64,000 nt of DNA from Treponema sp. (GTDB lineage: Bacteria; Spirochaetota; Spirochaetia; Treponematales; Treponemataceae), in contig JAGCUI010000026.1 of the NCBI GenBank assembly GCA_017962965.1, positions 62,001 to 126,000 of the forward strand. The letters run 5' to 3'. A program made the translations under genes and the position numbers. This document shows, one piece after another, positions 32,369 to 41,978 of this stretch; position 1 is the first letter of the stretch; every line of letters begins with the position of its first letter. The notes beneath the pieces are model-generated. The model saw only the letters and a list, made by a program, of their open reading frames with translations, was not told where the DNA came from and made no database searches.

Positions 32369-34643
32369 TTTTTAATTTCCTGTAATGAACAAGTGTAAGG
32401 ATTATCATAACTGCAAAATAAATGAGCGGAATAACTGCAAAGAGGAAAAGATTTGTAAGCTTTTTCATGTCGTTGAACTTTTGAGTCTGAGTAATCTTTG
32501 TTAAAGTTTTATCTGTTGCAGTTCTGGACTGAATGTTTGCAAGGTCTTCTTCGCCGTTAAGTTTTAAAAGACAGTTTGTTAATAAATCAAGGTTTCTGTA
32601 ATCTCCGTAGCCGTTTCCAACCATTCCAAAAAGAGTGAGTGTATTTAAAAAGTACTGATCCGGAATAACAATGATGTTTGAATCATCAGAATTATAGGCT
32701 GTAAAAAGTCCGTTTAAGGCTCCCCTAATCTGCACTCCTACATTCTGAGTCTGTAAATCAAACTGAGTATAATCCTGGGTTTTATAAAATTCAGGAACGG
32801 TTTCTATCAACTTTTCTTTTGTTGTATCAACCTTGTAATTCCAGCTTAAATTGCTTGTAACAAGATATGGAGTAACTTTTGTTTCATCCAGAATCTCGAT
32901 TGGAGTTGCCCAGAACATTGTTCCACCGGTTTTTGTATTTGTCTGAGGTAAAAGGTTTATAAAAAGAGGATAATTTACGTTTTCGCGATAGGTGTTTCCG
33001 CCTGAATAAAAGTTCTCTTCCGAAGTAGCACTGTCCATTGTTAAAATTGCAGAAGAAACATCGGCAGCAATAGCTTGTGTAAAATGAATGCCCCAGTTCT
33101 CAAGCATTTCAACAACATTTGTAGACATATTCTGAGTTAAAAGCCATTCATCAAAATCAAAGCTGTAAGGACTTACAAAGAATAAACCGTTACCCTTTCC
33201 GCTTAAAATATAACTTTCTATTGCAACTGCCGCTTCTATATTTATTTTACTGTCGCCGATTACAAGTAGAGGTCCTGTTGTAAGCGAAAGCTCTGTAGCA
33301 AAGGTGGGGCTTGCAGGATCAAAAGGATAACAGATAAAGCCCTGTGAATTAAGCCATGGAATTATAAAATTATAGCCTCTGTCATTATCAAGACCAAGTC
33401 CGTTTCCCACAATAACGTTTACAAGTCTTGTATTATTGGAAATTAAATGAACAAGCCTTCCGCCCAAATCATATTCCAAAGATGAAGCCGAAAGAATAAA
33501 AGGAATTAGCTCTGTGTTTCCGTTATATTCAACTGTGATTGCAGAATAAACGTTTATATATTCCAAAGAATTATCTGTAACAGCCTGCATTGGATGAGTT
33601 GTAACACCGTAATTCTGCAAAAGATTTCTTGTTTGTTCATCCTTATCCGGGTCTTTAATGCTAAGGCTTATGTTATTTGAATATGAAGTATATGTAACCA
33701 AAAAGTCGCTTATATCCCTGACCTGAGGATATTTTTTTTCGAGCACGCCGGAACGATAATAAGTAATTTTGATATTTCCCTGTGCCTTACTTAAAAGCTC
33801 TTTACTAAAATTCGAAATTGAATAAGTTTTATTTTTTGAAAGATCTATTCTTGTAAACCATCTGTTTGCGTTCATTAAAACTAAAACAAAGATTACAAAT
33901 ACACAAATATATCTGACTGTTAATGTTTTATTGAATACCTTTCCGGCCTTTTTATAACGGATAAAGGTTGTAACAAAAAGATTTAATCCGCTTAAGCCAA
34001 CAAACCAGAAAACATCTCTTGTATCTATAATTCCCTTACCTGCTGCATCAAAATGCCATGCAAAGCTTATAAGTTTAAAGAACGAAGAAAAAAAGTTATT
34101 TAAATTTACATAAACTGTAAAAAGATGACTGCTGTTGAATATTGCCAGGATAATCGAAGAAACTACAAAGGATGAAATTCCATTTTCAAAAATCTCGCTT
34201 AAAAGAATACAGAGCGAAATTACTGCGGCCCCATAAAAAAGCAGGATGATTATACTTGTAAAAACCTGCCCTGCATCAACTGAGCCAAAAATATTTACAA
34301 AAAGAGGAACAGGAATAAGAGTTAAAATTAAAATTGAATAAACAATTAATACCGAAAGAAAACGTGCAAATATCTTTGTAAAAAAACTTAACGGCACAAA
34401 ATTGTCGTACACGTAGTCCGAACGTTTGTAGCAGAGTGCAGGTATTACAATAATACTGATGTATGGAACTGTAGAAAAGAAAGCAAGTAAATCCGAGGTT
34501 CCGCCACCGTTAAAAAACTGCTGCTTATATAAAAAATATGCAGATGTAAAAACAGAAAAAAATACTGCTGTTATATAAAAAAGCGGATGATGAAAAAAGT
34601 TGAAAAGATTGAATTTTAAATATGCCAGAAACTTTTTATTCAT
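32355..34643 (-). CDS. GldF/GldG-type ABC permease-auxiliary fusion
   Basis: 762 aa. The first 240 residues are an ABC-2 permease with six hydrophobic segments. A further transmembrane helix then leads to a large extracytoplasmic GldG-like domain (NRWFTRIDLSKNKTYSISNF is the typical entry) and a final C-terminal helix (LFLFAVIPLIYFAVMIILTL). In Bacteroidetes GldF and GldG are separate parts of a gliding-linked ABC complex; outside that phylum the fused form is common and its substrate unknown. It overlaps the ATPase gene by eight bases and the DUF4340-like gene by 14. Confidence 0.82.
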   Translation of the reverse strand: MNKKFLAYLKFNLFNFFHHPLFYITAVFFSVFTSAYFLYKQQFFNGGGTSDLLAFFSTVPYISIIVIPALCYKRSDYVYDNFVPLSFFTKIFARFLSVLIVYSILILTLIPVPLFVNIFGSVDAGQVFTSIIILLFYGAAVISLCILLSEIFENGISSFVVSSIILAIFNSSHLFTVYVNLNNFFSSFFKLISFAWHFDAAGKGIIDTRDVFWFVGLSGLNLFVTTFIRYKKAGKVFNKTLTVRYICVFVIFVLVLMNANRWFTRIDLSKNKTYSISNFSKELLSKAQGNIKITYYRSGVLEKKYPQVRDISDFLVTYTSYSNNISLSIKDPDKDEQTRNLLQNYGVTTHPMQAVTDNSLEYINVYSAITVEYNGNTELIPFILSASSLEYDLGGRLVHLISNNTRLVNVIVGNGLGLDNDRGYNFIIPWLNSQGFICYPFDPASPTFATELSLTTGPLLVIGDSKINIEAAVAIESYILSGKGNGLFFVSPYSFDFDEWLLTQNMSTNVVEMLENWGIHFTQAIAADVSSAILTMDSATSEENFYSGGNTYRENVNYPLFINLLPQTNTKTGGTMFWATPIEILDETKVTPYLVTSNLSWNYKVDTTKEKLIETVPEFYKTQDYTQFDLQTQNVGVQIRGALNGLFTAYNSDDSNIIVIPDQYFLNTLTLFGMVGNGYGDYRNLDLLTNCLLKLNGEEDLANIQSRTATDKTLTKITQTQKFNDMKKLTNLFLFAVIPLIYFAVMIILTLVHYRKLKNEKA

Positions 34644-35394
34644 TTTTACTGTCCGCTGTGAGTTTCATAAAGGAATCTTCAAGGTTTTTGCACTTAGTCT
34701 GTGCAAGTATTTCTTTTTCCGTGCCGCATGCAACAAGCTTTCCGTTACTGATTATATTGATGTTTGTGCACAGAGAATAAACTTCCTGCAAAAGATGAGT
34801 AGACATTAAAACCGCTTTTGTTTCAGACATTTTTTGAATGAGCTTTCTCATCTGAATAATCTGGGCAGGGTCCAGGCCGGAAACCGGTTCATCTAAAATA
34901 AGATTTGGTGGATTATGGATAATACTTTGAGCAAAAGAAACTCTTTGTAAATATCCTTTTGAAAGTGTTTTGATTTTTTTATGAGTTACATCGGAAATGG
35001 AGCATTCTTCTATTACTTTTTCCAATGATTTATGTTTTTCTTCTCCGTAAAGGCCATGCATGGCTGCAGCATAATCAAGAAAATCCTTAACATACATGTC
35101 CGGCGGGAGAATGGATTTTTCTGGCACGTAGCCTATTAAATCCGGGATGAGTTCAGGATGTTCTGCGGCATTTACTTTATTTCCGTCTCTATCCGAAACA
35201 AAAATTGTTCCTTCACTCGGAAAATGAAAACCGCAGATAGCTTTCATAATTGTAGTTTTACCGGAACCGTTTGGTCCAAGTAAGCCTGATATTACACCAG
35301 GAGTAACTTTAAAACTAACATCCTGAACACTAAACAAGGCTTTTTTATGAGAGAAATTATAATAACTTTTGTTAAAATTATTTATCTCAATCAT
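34636..35394 (-). CDS. ABC transporter ATPase, GldA-like
   Basis: 252 aa. Walker A GLLGPNGSGKTTIMKAICGF, signature LSKGYLQRVSFAQ, Walker B NLILDEPVSGLDP and the switch histidine in MSTHLLQEV are all present, so the ATPase should be active. It pairs with the fused permease that overlaps its 3' end. It follows the SH3-like envelope protein gene by only 14 bases, suggesting one transcript for both groups. Confidence 0.9.
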   Translation of the reverse strand: MIEINNFNKSYYNFSHKKALFSVQDVSFKVTPGVISGLLGPNGSGKTTIMKAICGFHFPSEGTIFVSDRDGNKVNAAEHPELIPDLIGYVPEKSILPPDMYVKDFLDYAAAMHGLYGEEKHKSLEKVIEECSISDVTHKKIKTLSKGYLQRVSFAQSIIHNPPNLILDEPVSGLDPAQIIQMRKLIQKMSETKAVLMSTHLLQEVYSLCTNINIISNGKLVACGTEKEILAQTKCKNLEDSFMKLTADSKNE

Positions 35395-35408
35395 AATTTT
35401 GGCCTTAT

Positions 35409-36479
35409 CTAGCCTCTTTCATCATATGAATCGTCGTAGTCTGGACTATCGTATTCTTCTTCATCTACAGGGAAAAGAATGTACTGACCGAATACCCATC
35501 CTTTCTTATCATATTTACCATCTTCTACGTAATACCAGTAATCTTCAACTCCATCGATTACTTCTGTTTCAGCAGAACGATTGTAAACATAAACACCTGT
35601 AGTAGTTACACCACCATCAAACTGACCAATAACCTTTGAATTTTTTGAAGAAGGTAAGTTTCTGATGTTGATATTTGATTCTTCGCCCTGAGCATTTATA
35701 ATAGCATTCTCGAAATGGAATGGTGTTGAAGCATCCATAGCAGCACTTTCGGCACTTTCTACATCTCCGTCTTCTGGTGGATTCATAAGTTCGTCACACA
35801 TTTGTGAAAGTGCAGGAGAAGTATTAAGGTGTTTAAAGTTCTTGTAGTTTTCTTCCAAAAGTCCCTTATCAGCTTTTTCACCGTCACTTAAGATTTTCTT
35901 AATAGACTTGATGATTTTAATACCTTTGTAATCGTCCTTTGAAGAAGAGATTTTTTCGAGCTTTACATAACCAGTATAAACTTCGTATGCAGTTGAATCA
36001 TAATAAGAAATCTTTGCAAGCTTAATCTTGTTGTTTGCAAGGAAAACATCACCGTAAGAAATAACAGTTCCGACAGTAAGGAATGATTTTTCTTTTACGT
36101 CACAAACATCTGGAGAACGATAGATAGCAGAATCTTTAATGATAATACCGATTTTTTCGTTAAGACCGATTCTGTTTGTAAGACACCAGTATGGTTTGTT
36201 GTTATATTTTACGTGATAGCATTCACAGTCTCTGAGCTTTTCGCTTACAATTCTTTTTGACTGTTTTACTTCTGGAACAACAACTCCATTTTCGTTTTTA
36301 ACAGTAAGAACGTCGAGTTCAGAACCAGCTGGAATAGACATTTTGTATGTCATTTTGCCATCTTCTTCTACAAAAAGATAACCTTCGTCCTGGAGCATAA
36401 CTGCAGGAATTGGTTTTTCTGCTGCAAACGCTGCAAATGCAACAAATGAAGCTAAAATAATTGAAATAATCTTTTTCAT
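35409..36479 (-). CDS. Secreted SH3-like domain protein
   Basis: 356 aa with a signal peptide (IISIILASFVAFAAFAA). It has repeated small beta domains of bacterial-SH3 character, the clearest near residues 270-345 (INIRNLPSSKNSKVIGQF, then YWYYVEDGKYDKKGWVFGQY), and an acidic C-terminal tail. SH3b domains usually bind peptidoglycan or proteins. It lies 18 bases after a lipoprotein gene of similar design, probably a diverged paralogue, and 14 bases before gldA. Confidence 0.75.
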   Translation of the reverse strand: MKKIISIILASFVAFAAFAAEKPIPAVMLQDEGYLFVEEDGKMTYKMSIPAGSELDVLTVKNENGVVVPEVKQSKRIVSEKLRDCECYHVKYNNKPYWCLTNRIGLNEKIGIIIKDSAIYRSPDVCDVKEKSFLTVGTVISYGDVFLANNKIKLAKISYYDSTAYEVYTGYVKLEKISSSKDDYKGIKIIKSIKKILSDGEKADKGLLEENYKNFKHLNTSPALSQMCDELMNPPEDGDVESAESAAMDASTPFHFENAIINAQGEESNINIRNLPSSKNSKVIGQFDGGVTTTGVYVYNRSAETEVIDGVEDYWYYVEDGKYDKKGWVFGQYILFPVDEEEYDSPDYDDSYDERG

Positions 36480-36497
36480 AATATTGCCCTCCTTTCC

Positions 36498-37283
36498 TTA
36501 GTTATTTCCAAATTCGGTAAGAACCTGTTCTCTGATTGCAGAAGAAAGATCAAGACTCTTACATGTTTCATAAATTTCATCAATAAGAATCTGGTTCTTT
36601 GTTTCCTTAATTTTGCTCAAGCGGTTCAAATATCTCTGAGCAACAAGGTCATCATCTTTATCTGAAACAATTGATTTTTTGATATAAACATCTCTGTAGC
36701 TTGATTTGCCGCCGATTGCACGCCATGTAACGTTGTAGCATTCCAAATCAGATTCAGCAGATTTTACATATGCAGGATTTACAGCAACAATCTGTCCCTT
36801 TTTGATTGTTGTTTTTGTCATGTCTGCAATTGAATCGTTTGTATAATTATATCCGTCTTCGAGAACAACCTTTGCAACAGCATTAGGAATAAGAAGATCG
36901 CTTACCATCCAGTATGTTTTACCGTTGTAAGAAATCTTAGCATAAGAATCTTTTTCAGCTTCTTTTTTACCCTGCTTTGTTACTTTAGCAGTAAAGATGT
37001 CTTCTGAAAGACTGCCTTCTTCTGAAGGATAAGCATAGAATGTCTGTCCTGCATAGAAAGTATTGTACCAAACAAGCTGACCTTTAGAGTCTTCTGACCA
37101 CAAGCTTCCTTCCGGATAGAAAAGTACACATGGAACTAAAGTAACAGACTTTGTTTTTCCGTTTTCATCAACAGTAGTTGCAACTGATGCATCTCCTTCG
37201 CCCTGTTTACCGTTGTCTTTGTTACATCCAACGAAAACACACGCAAGTATCAGAATACCTGCAATTAACCAACCTTTTTTCAT
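36498..37283 (-). CDS. Lipoprotein related to the neighbouring SH3-like protein
   Basis: 261 aa. The lipobox FVGC puts the lipidated cysteine at about residue 19, followed by a flexible Gly/Asp/Thr stretch. The body shares the next gene's pattern: a beta domain ending in a kTYWMVSDLL segment (compare kPYWCLTNRI), then a second beta domain (VAKVVLEDGYNYTNDSIADM) and a helical C-terminus. GGAG precedes the ATG. It is the first gene of the unit that continues into gldA. Confidence 0.72.
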   Translation of the reverse strand: MKKGWLIAGILILACVFVGCNKDNGKQGEGDASVATTVDENGKTKSVTLVPCVLFYPEGSLWSEDSKGQLVWYNTFYAGQTFYAYPSEEGSLSEDIFTAKVTKQGKKEAEKDSYAKISYNGKTYWMVSDLLIPNAVAKVVLEDGYNYTNDSIADMTKTTIKKGQIVAVNPAYVKSAESDLECYNVTWRAIGGKSSYRDVYIKKSIVSDKDDDLVAQRYLNRLSKIKETKNQILIDEIYETCKSLDLSSAIREQVLTEFGNN

Positions 37284-37316
37284 TTTTATCTCCTATTAAT
37301 TATTTTTTATAATTAA

Positions 37317-38243
37317 TTAATCAACAAAAGGAATTTCTATCTGCATTCTGTCTCTCGAAAGCTCAGCCTTTGGATAAATCTTCTGGGCCTGTTCAAGAAT
37401 GATATGCAGTTCTTTATCATTATAGCGTGGACTATAATGAATCATGCACATTCTTTTTACGTCTGCGTCCTTTGCAATTGTTGCAGCCTGGGATGCAGTC
37501 ATATGTTTTTTTTCTCTAGCCTGATCTATAAGCTCATCTTCGAACATTGCTTCACAAATCAATAGGTCTGAATTCTTTACTTCCTTTGCAATGCTCTCTT
37601 TATAAAGGGTGTCTGTTACAAAGCTGAATTTTCTTCCGCTTCTTTTAGCACCCATTACTTCTTCAGGTTTTACGGTCTTTCCGTCCAGAGACTGAACTTC
37701 TTCACCATTCTGAAGCTTAGACCACAAAGGGCCGCATGGTACATTTAATTCTCTGGCTTTTTGAGGATTAAACTCTCCCGGTCTTTCGTGTTCTTCGAGT
37801 GTATATCCAACGCAGGTTTTTGTATGATCTAAAGGAAAAGCCCTTATTACAAAGTCTTTTTCTTCGTGAACAACACAAGGTGCCTGTATTTCTTTAACCA
37901 CAATCGGATAGTTGATGTACATATCCAGAACTTTTCTGCTTGTTTCTATGTATTCTTTAATCTTTGGAGGGCCGTAGATGTACAAAGGTTCTTCTCTGTC
38001 TACCTGTGCCGAAAGCATAAGAATACCCGGTAAGCCGGTTACGTGGTCTGCATGAGTATGGGAAACAAAAATAGCATTTATCTTTTTCCATTTAAGGTTC
38101 AGTCGTCTTAAGCTTACCTGTGTACCTTCTCCGCCATCAAACAAGAATAAATCGCCGTCACGTCTAAGCAAAACTGATGTAAGATGTCTGTATGGAAGTG
38201 GCATCATTCCGCCACAGCCAAGTACAAATGCTTCCATATTCAT
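37317..38243 (-). CDS. rnz: Ribonuclease Z
   Basis: Metallo-beta-lactamase-fold endonuclease that trims tRNA 3' ends, needed where CCA is not encoded, as in the tRNA-Leu here. 308 aa. The metal-binding motif SHTHADHVTGLPG is at about residue 60, with further ligands in FVTDTLY, EAMF and IHYSPRY. The first ATG (38243) lies six bases after a -10-like TAATAT with no Shine-Dalgarno, implying a leaderless mRNA; a second ATG two codons on is possible. Confidence 0.93.
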   Translation of the reverse strand: MNMEAFVLGCGGMMPLPYRHLTSVLLRRDGDLFLFDGGEGTQVSLRRLNLKWKKINAIFVSHTHADHVTGLPGILMLSAQVDREEPLYIYGPPKIKEYIETSRKVLDMYINYPIVVKEIQAPCVVHEEKDFVIRAFPLDHTKTCVGYTLEEHERPGEFNPQKARELNVPCGPLWSKLQNGEEVQSLDGKTVKPEEVMGAKRSGRKFSFVTDTLYKESIAKEVKNSDLLICEAMFEDELIDQAREKKHMTASQAATIAKDADVKRMCMIHYSPRYNDKELHIILEQAQKIYPKAELSRDRMQIEIPFVD

Positions 38244-38249
38244 AAAAAT

Positions 38250-38278
38250 ATATTATCAAATTTACAAAATAAAGTCAT
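38250..38278 (-). promoter_or_regulatory. Promoter predicting a leaderless rnz mRNA
   Basis: ATGACT (38278-38273) and TAATAT (38255-38250) are 17 bases apart on the minus strand. Six bases separate the -10 from the ATG at 38243. The -35 touches the stop codon of the MATE gene upstream. Confidence 0.5.
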
Positions 38279-39642
38279 TATTCAGCATTAAGATTTTGTC
38301 GTTTAAGCTTTTTGTAAATGTAAATAAAGAAAATGAGGTTTGCAATAATTGTTAAAATCCACGAAAAAGGATATGTAAGAAAGATTGTAATCGGTTTATG
38401 AAACCTTTCTATCCTGAAAATCGTAAAAAGATAGATAATTCTGAATATGCAGGCCCCTGTAAGACTCGAAATAAACGGCATCATTGAATAACCCATTCCG
38501 CGGATACAGTTGGAAAGCGCGTCCATCATGCCGCATAGATAATATGTAGAAAAGATTACCCTAGCACGAACCATTCCGGCTTCTATAATGGCTGGGTCCT
38601 TCTGGTAAAAACCGATTAAAGTGCGTCCAAAGATTAAGAATATAGCACTCATAAGGCCGCCGGCTGCAAAGGTTAAAAATTGAGATGATAAAACAACATT
38701 TTTGATGCGGTTAAACTTTTTGGCACCAAGATTCTGAGAACAGCAGGTTAAAGCACCTTGAGCAAAACCGTTCATCGTAAAATAAACAAAGCCTTCAAGG
38801 TCGCAGGCAGCTCCGTTTCCGTTGATTACAACTTCTCCAAAGGAGTTTACCGAAGACTGAATAATTACATTCGAAAAAGAAAACATTATTCCCTGAAAGC
38901 CTGCGGGTAATCCAACCTTTACAATCTTAAAAAAGATGTGTGTGTTTATCTTAAGCTTTTTAAAATCCAGATGAAAGGCGTCTTCTTCGCGAACTAAAAG
39001 AACTAAGACTGCAACGCATGCAAAAACCTGGGAAAGAACTGTTGCAAGACCTACTCCGTCTACAGACATTTTACAAACAATTACAAAAAAGAGATTTAAG
39101 ATAAAGTTGATAACCCCTGCTATTGTTAAAATGTAAAGAGGTCTTTTTGTATCTCCCTTGGCTCTGAGCAATGCACTTCCAAAATTAAAAATAGTTGTGG
39201 CAATAATTCCGCCAAAATAAATCCTTAAGTAAATTACAGCAAGCTCTAAAAAATCATCTGTGGCACCCATTAAAATCAAAATAGGTTTTGCAAAGATAAT
39301 TCCAACAATTGTGAGGATTATTCCGCTGTAAATTGAAAGTAAAATTGAAGTATGAACTGTATCCTGAATTTCTGCCTTGCGTTTGGCTCCGTAATAATTT
39401 GCAGCAACAATATTACAGCCTATTGAAAGGCCCACAAAAAGATTTACCAAAAGGTTTATTAAAGAACCGGTTGAAGTAACTGCAGAAAAGGCGGCAGGAG
39501 CAGAAAATCTTCCTACAACAACACGGTCTGCAGTATTGAATAAAATCTGTAAAATACTTGAAAAAATAAGAGGAATTGAAAATTTTATAAGATTAACAAA
39601 GACTGAACCCTGTGTTAAATCTAATTCATTTTTTCTGTTCAT
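38278..39642 (-). CDS. MATE-family efflux transporter
   Basis: 454 aa with about twelve transmembrane helices in two similar halves. The N-terminal FVNLIKFSIPLIFSSILQIL and the ADRVVVGRF segment are typical of the DinF/NorM-related bacterial MATE group, which exports drugs or metabolites using Na+ or H+ gradients. The substrate is unknown. It stands alone between rnz, which begins 35 bases downstream, and a small gene. Confidence 0.9.
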   Translation of the reverse strand: MNRKNELDLTQGSVFVNLIKFSIPLIFSSILQILFNTADRVVVGRFSAPAAFSAVTSTGSLINLLVNLFVGLSIGCNIVAANYYGAKRKAEIQDTVHTSILLSIYSGIILTIVGIIFAKPILILMGATDDFLELAVIYLRIYFGGIIATTIFNFGSALLRAKGDTKRPLYILTIAGVINFILNLFFVIVCKMSVDGVGLATVLSQVFACVAVLVLLVREEDAFHLDFKKLKINTHIFFKIVKVGLPAGFQGIMFSFSNVIIQSSVNSFGEVVINGNGAACDLEGFVYFTMNGFAQGALTCCSQNLGAKKFNRIKNVVLSSQFLTFAAGGLMSAIFLIFGRTLIGFYQKDPAIIEAGMVRARVIFSTYYLCGMMDALSNCIRGMGYSMMPFISSLTGACIFRIIYLFTIFRIERFHKPITIFLTYPFSWILTIIANLIFFIYIYKKLKRQNLNAE

Positions 39643-39668
39643 AATCCACAGTGTATAATTTTTTTCCG

Positions 39669-39893
39669 TTATAAAATATCAAGCATATCTTTAAAAAAGT
39701 GATTTTCTACCCTGGCATCGTTCCAGAGCTCTCCAAGACTTTTATATCTTTTCTGCTCGTACATGGCTCCAAACACAATATCAGTGTTGCCGTCCTTAGT
39801 CTTGTCGTAGGTTAAAATATATTTTTTTCCGTTATAATCAAACTCCAGGTTTTTGCCTGTTTCGATTAAAAAAATTAAATCATCTTTTGTCAT
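39669..39893 (-). CDS. Small conserved-looking protein
   Basis: 74 aa from the ATG at 39893 (MTKDDLIFLIETGKNLEFDY). A second ATG two codons upstream (39899) is possible, but 39893 lies eight bases after a -10-like TAGAAT and matches the leaderless pattern. The protein looks like a compact alpha/beta domain with an N-terminal helix, two strands around YNGKKYILTYDKTKDGN and a C-terminal helix. No known motif; its composition and clean promoter suggest a real gene. Confidence 0.6.
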   Translation of the reverse strand: MTKDDLIFLIETGKNLEFDYNGKKYILTYDKTKDGNTDIVFGAMYEQKRYKSLGELWNDARVENHFFKDMLDIL

Positions 39894-39901
39894 TAACATG
39901 C

Positions 39902-39941
39902 ATTCTAATTACTTTTTTAATTCTATGCAAATTGATATACT
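39902..39941. promoter_or_regulatory. Divergent promoters of the small gene and moxR
   Basis: Minus strand: TTGCAT (39930-39925) and TAGAAT (39907-39902), 17 bases apart, eight bases before the small gene's ATG. Plus strand: TATACT (39936-39941), six bases before the moxR ATG at 39948, with only a T-rich stretch in place of a -35. Both predict starts at or beside the start codons. Confidence 0.5.
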
Positions 39942-39947
39942 GATTTT

Positions 39948-40901
39948 ATGAATAAAATATACGAACTTTCAGAAAAAATCAGAAAAGAAACACTTAATGT
40001 TTTTAAAGGAAATAAAGACACTGTAGATATGATTCTTGCATGTCTTTTAGCAGGCGGTCACGTTCTTTTGGAGGATGTACCGGGAACAGGAAAAACAGTT
40101 CTTGCAAAATCAGTTGCAAAAGCTACAGGACTTGATTTTTCGCGCATTCAGTGTACGCCGGACCTTATGCCTTCGGATGTAACTGGAAGTTCTGTATGGA
40201 TTCCTTCTAAAAGTGAATTTGAATTTCGAAAAGGTCCTGTAATGGCAGGCATTGTTTTAGTAGACGAATTAAACCGCGCAACTCCTAGAACTCAGTCGGC
40301 TCTTTTGGAATGTATGGCAGAAAACCAGATAAGCATCGACGGAAACATGTACGCTCTTCCAAAGCCATTTTTTGTAATTGCCACAGAAAACCCTGTAGAA
40401 TCAGAAGGAACCTTCCCATTACCAGAAGCTCAGAAAGACCGCTTTATGATGTGTCTTAGCATGGGATATCCTGAAGAATCAGCTGAAAAAGAAATCATTC
40501 TTGCACAAAATACACCGGTTCACCCTGTAGAAAACGTAAAGGCTGTTGTAACAAAAGAAGAAATTCTTGAATGCATGAACGAAGCCCTTAAAATCTATGT
40601 GGACGACAGCGTATTAAATTACATATTGAGTCTTGCAAAATTTACAAGAGAAGATGGGCGCCTTTTAAATGGAGTTTCACCTCGCGCCACCCTCGCTTTA
40701 TACAAGGCCGGTCAGTGCTACGCTGCGGTAAACAACAGAACCTATGTCACACCGGAAGACATTAAAAAGCTCGCTATTCCTGTATTCAGAAAGCGTGTTA
40801 TTCTTTCGACAGATTCAGTTTTAAAAGGCTACAAGGCAGAAAGCATCCTTCAGGAAATGCTTGAACAGACAAATCTCCCTGATTTTAAAGCCCACGCATA
40901 A
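39948..40901 (+). CDS. MoxR-family AAA+ ATPase
   Basis: 317 aa. Walker A DVPGTGKTVLAKS (about residue 43), Walker B VLVDELNRATPRTQSALLE and the sensor region ATENPVESEGTFPLPEAQKD identify the MRP subgroup of MoxR chaperones. These help assemble or activate protein complexes, often with VWA proteins. It is the first gene of MoxR-DUF58-membrane protein-ATP-grasp, a common order for its first two members. No Shine-Dalgarno is seen; the -10 position suggests a leaderless transcript. Confidence 0.93.
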   Translation: MNKIYELSEKIRKETLNVFKGNKDTVDMILACLLAGGHVLLEDVPGTGKTVLAKSVAKATGLDFSRIQCTPDLMPSDVTGSSVWIPSKSEFEFRKGPVMAGIVLVDELNRATPRTQSALLECMAENQISIDGNMYALPKPFFVIATENPVESEGTFPLPEAQKDRFMMCLSMGYPEESAEKEIILAQNTPVHPVENVKAVVTKEEILECMNEALKIYVDDSVLNYILSLAKFTREDGRLLNGVSPRATLALYKAGQCYAAVNNRTYVTPEDIKKLAIPVFRKRVILSTDSVLKGYKAESILQEMLEQTNLPDFKAHA

Positions 40902-40907
40902 AAGCAG

Positions 40908-41978
40908 ATGAAAATAAAAAAGTCCTTTGTTTTTGTTGTATTAGTTTTATTTCTCATAACACTGGTAGTTCCTTCAAGAATATGCCAGTTTTTTGCATAC
41001 ACCGCTATTTTTATCTTTCTTGCAAGCTTTATTTATGCATTCGACCTTTCTAAAAAAATCACGGTTGAACGCCCCTTTAAAGAATTAAAAACAGCCTGCA
41101 ACGAAAAAATCGAAATAAGCTTTAACATCAAAAATAATTCACGCTTTACAGCCCATCTTCTTTATTACAGAGACACAGTTCCGTATTTTTACATCTTTGG
41201 AAACAAGCACGAAAACGTAATTACACTTCATAAAAAAGAAAACAAAAAAGTAACCTACACAATTAAGGCAGACACACGCGGAGAATTTATAATAAGTCCT
41301 GTTGTAATAGAAACCTCAGATCCTTTAAATCTATTTTCCTTTAAAAAAGAATATCCTGTAGAAATGAAGCTCATTGTTCGTCCGGCACGCATAAAGCTTA
41401 TTACAACCACAGACCCTGGTATTCCTCAGGGGGAGATTAAAATCCAGAATATCTGTTACGAAGATACAACCTTAAGAAAATCCATCCGCGAATATAAAAA
41501 CGGCGATGAACAGAAAAGAATCAACTGGAGAATGAGTGCCAAATATTCAAAGCTATTTACAAACCAGTATGAAAACTCCTACGACGCACCGTTCTTTGTA
41601 TTTTTAAATCTTGCAGAAGATGATTACGACTTAAAAAACAGAACCTATTACACAGAAAAAGCCATAGAAATTGCAGCCTCCATTGTTGAAAAATCAAAGC
41701 TTTACAGACAGAACGTTGGTTTTGCAGCCTACGCACAGGGCTTTCCATATTTAAAACCTGCCAAAAATCAGGTGAATAAAATCCTTGATATGCTTGCCGT
41801 AATAAAACCCGAACCTGGAAAGCTTACATATAATCCTTTTATTAAATATACAGACGAGCTTCCGGCCGGCACATTGATTTTTTCTATTGATGAAAAGGTT
41901 GTTCGCGAATACTTTGTTAAAGTTGAAGCAGACAAGGAAAACATAAACAGTAAAAACATAGGAGCCATGAAAAAATGA
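40908..41978 (+). CDS. DUF58-domain membrane protein
   Basis: 356 aa. Two N-terminal transmembrane segments (about 6-45) are followed by a beta domain (IEISFNIKNNSRFTAHLLYY) and the DUF58 signature REYKNGDEQKRINWRMSAKY (about residue 195), the counterpart of the usual YxxGDxxRxIxW. The C-terminal part has a VWA-like pattern. It is the regular partner of MoxR. The gene starts six bases after moxR and overlaps the next gene as ATGA. Confidence 0.88.
   Translation: MKIKKSFVFVVLVLFLITLVVPSRICQFFAYTAIFIFLASFIYAFDLSKKITVERPFKELKTACNEKIEISFNIKNNSRFTAHLLYYRDTVPYFYIFGNKHENVITLHKKENKKVTYTIKADTRGEFIISPVVIETSDPLNLFSFKKEYPVEMKLIVRPARIKLITTTDPGIPQGEIKIQNICYEDTTLRKSIREYKNGDEQKRINWRMSAKYSKLFTNQYENSYDAPFFVFLNLAEDDYDLKNRTYYTEKAIEIAASIVEKSKLYRQNVGFAAYAQGFPYLKPAKNQVNKILDMLAVIKPEPGKLTYNPFIKYTDELPAGTLIFSIDEKVVREYFVKVEADKENINSKNIGAMKK

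Noticed and set aside
37298-37320. AT-only palindrome between rnz and the lipoprotein gene
   Set aside because: A pure A/T stem of this length is expected by chance in such AT-rich DNA and is too weak to be a terminator.
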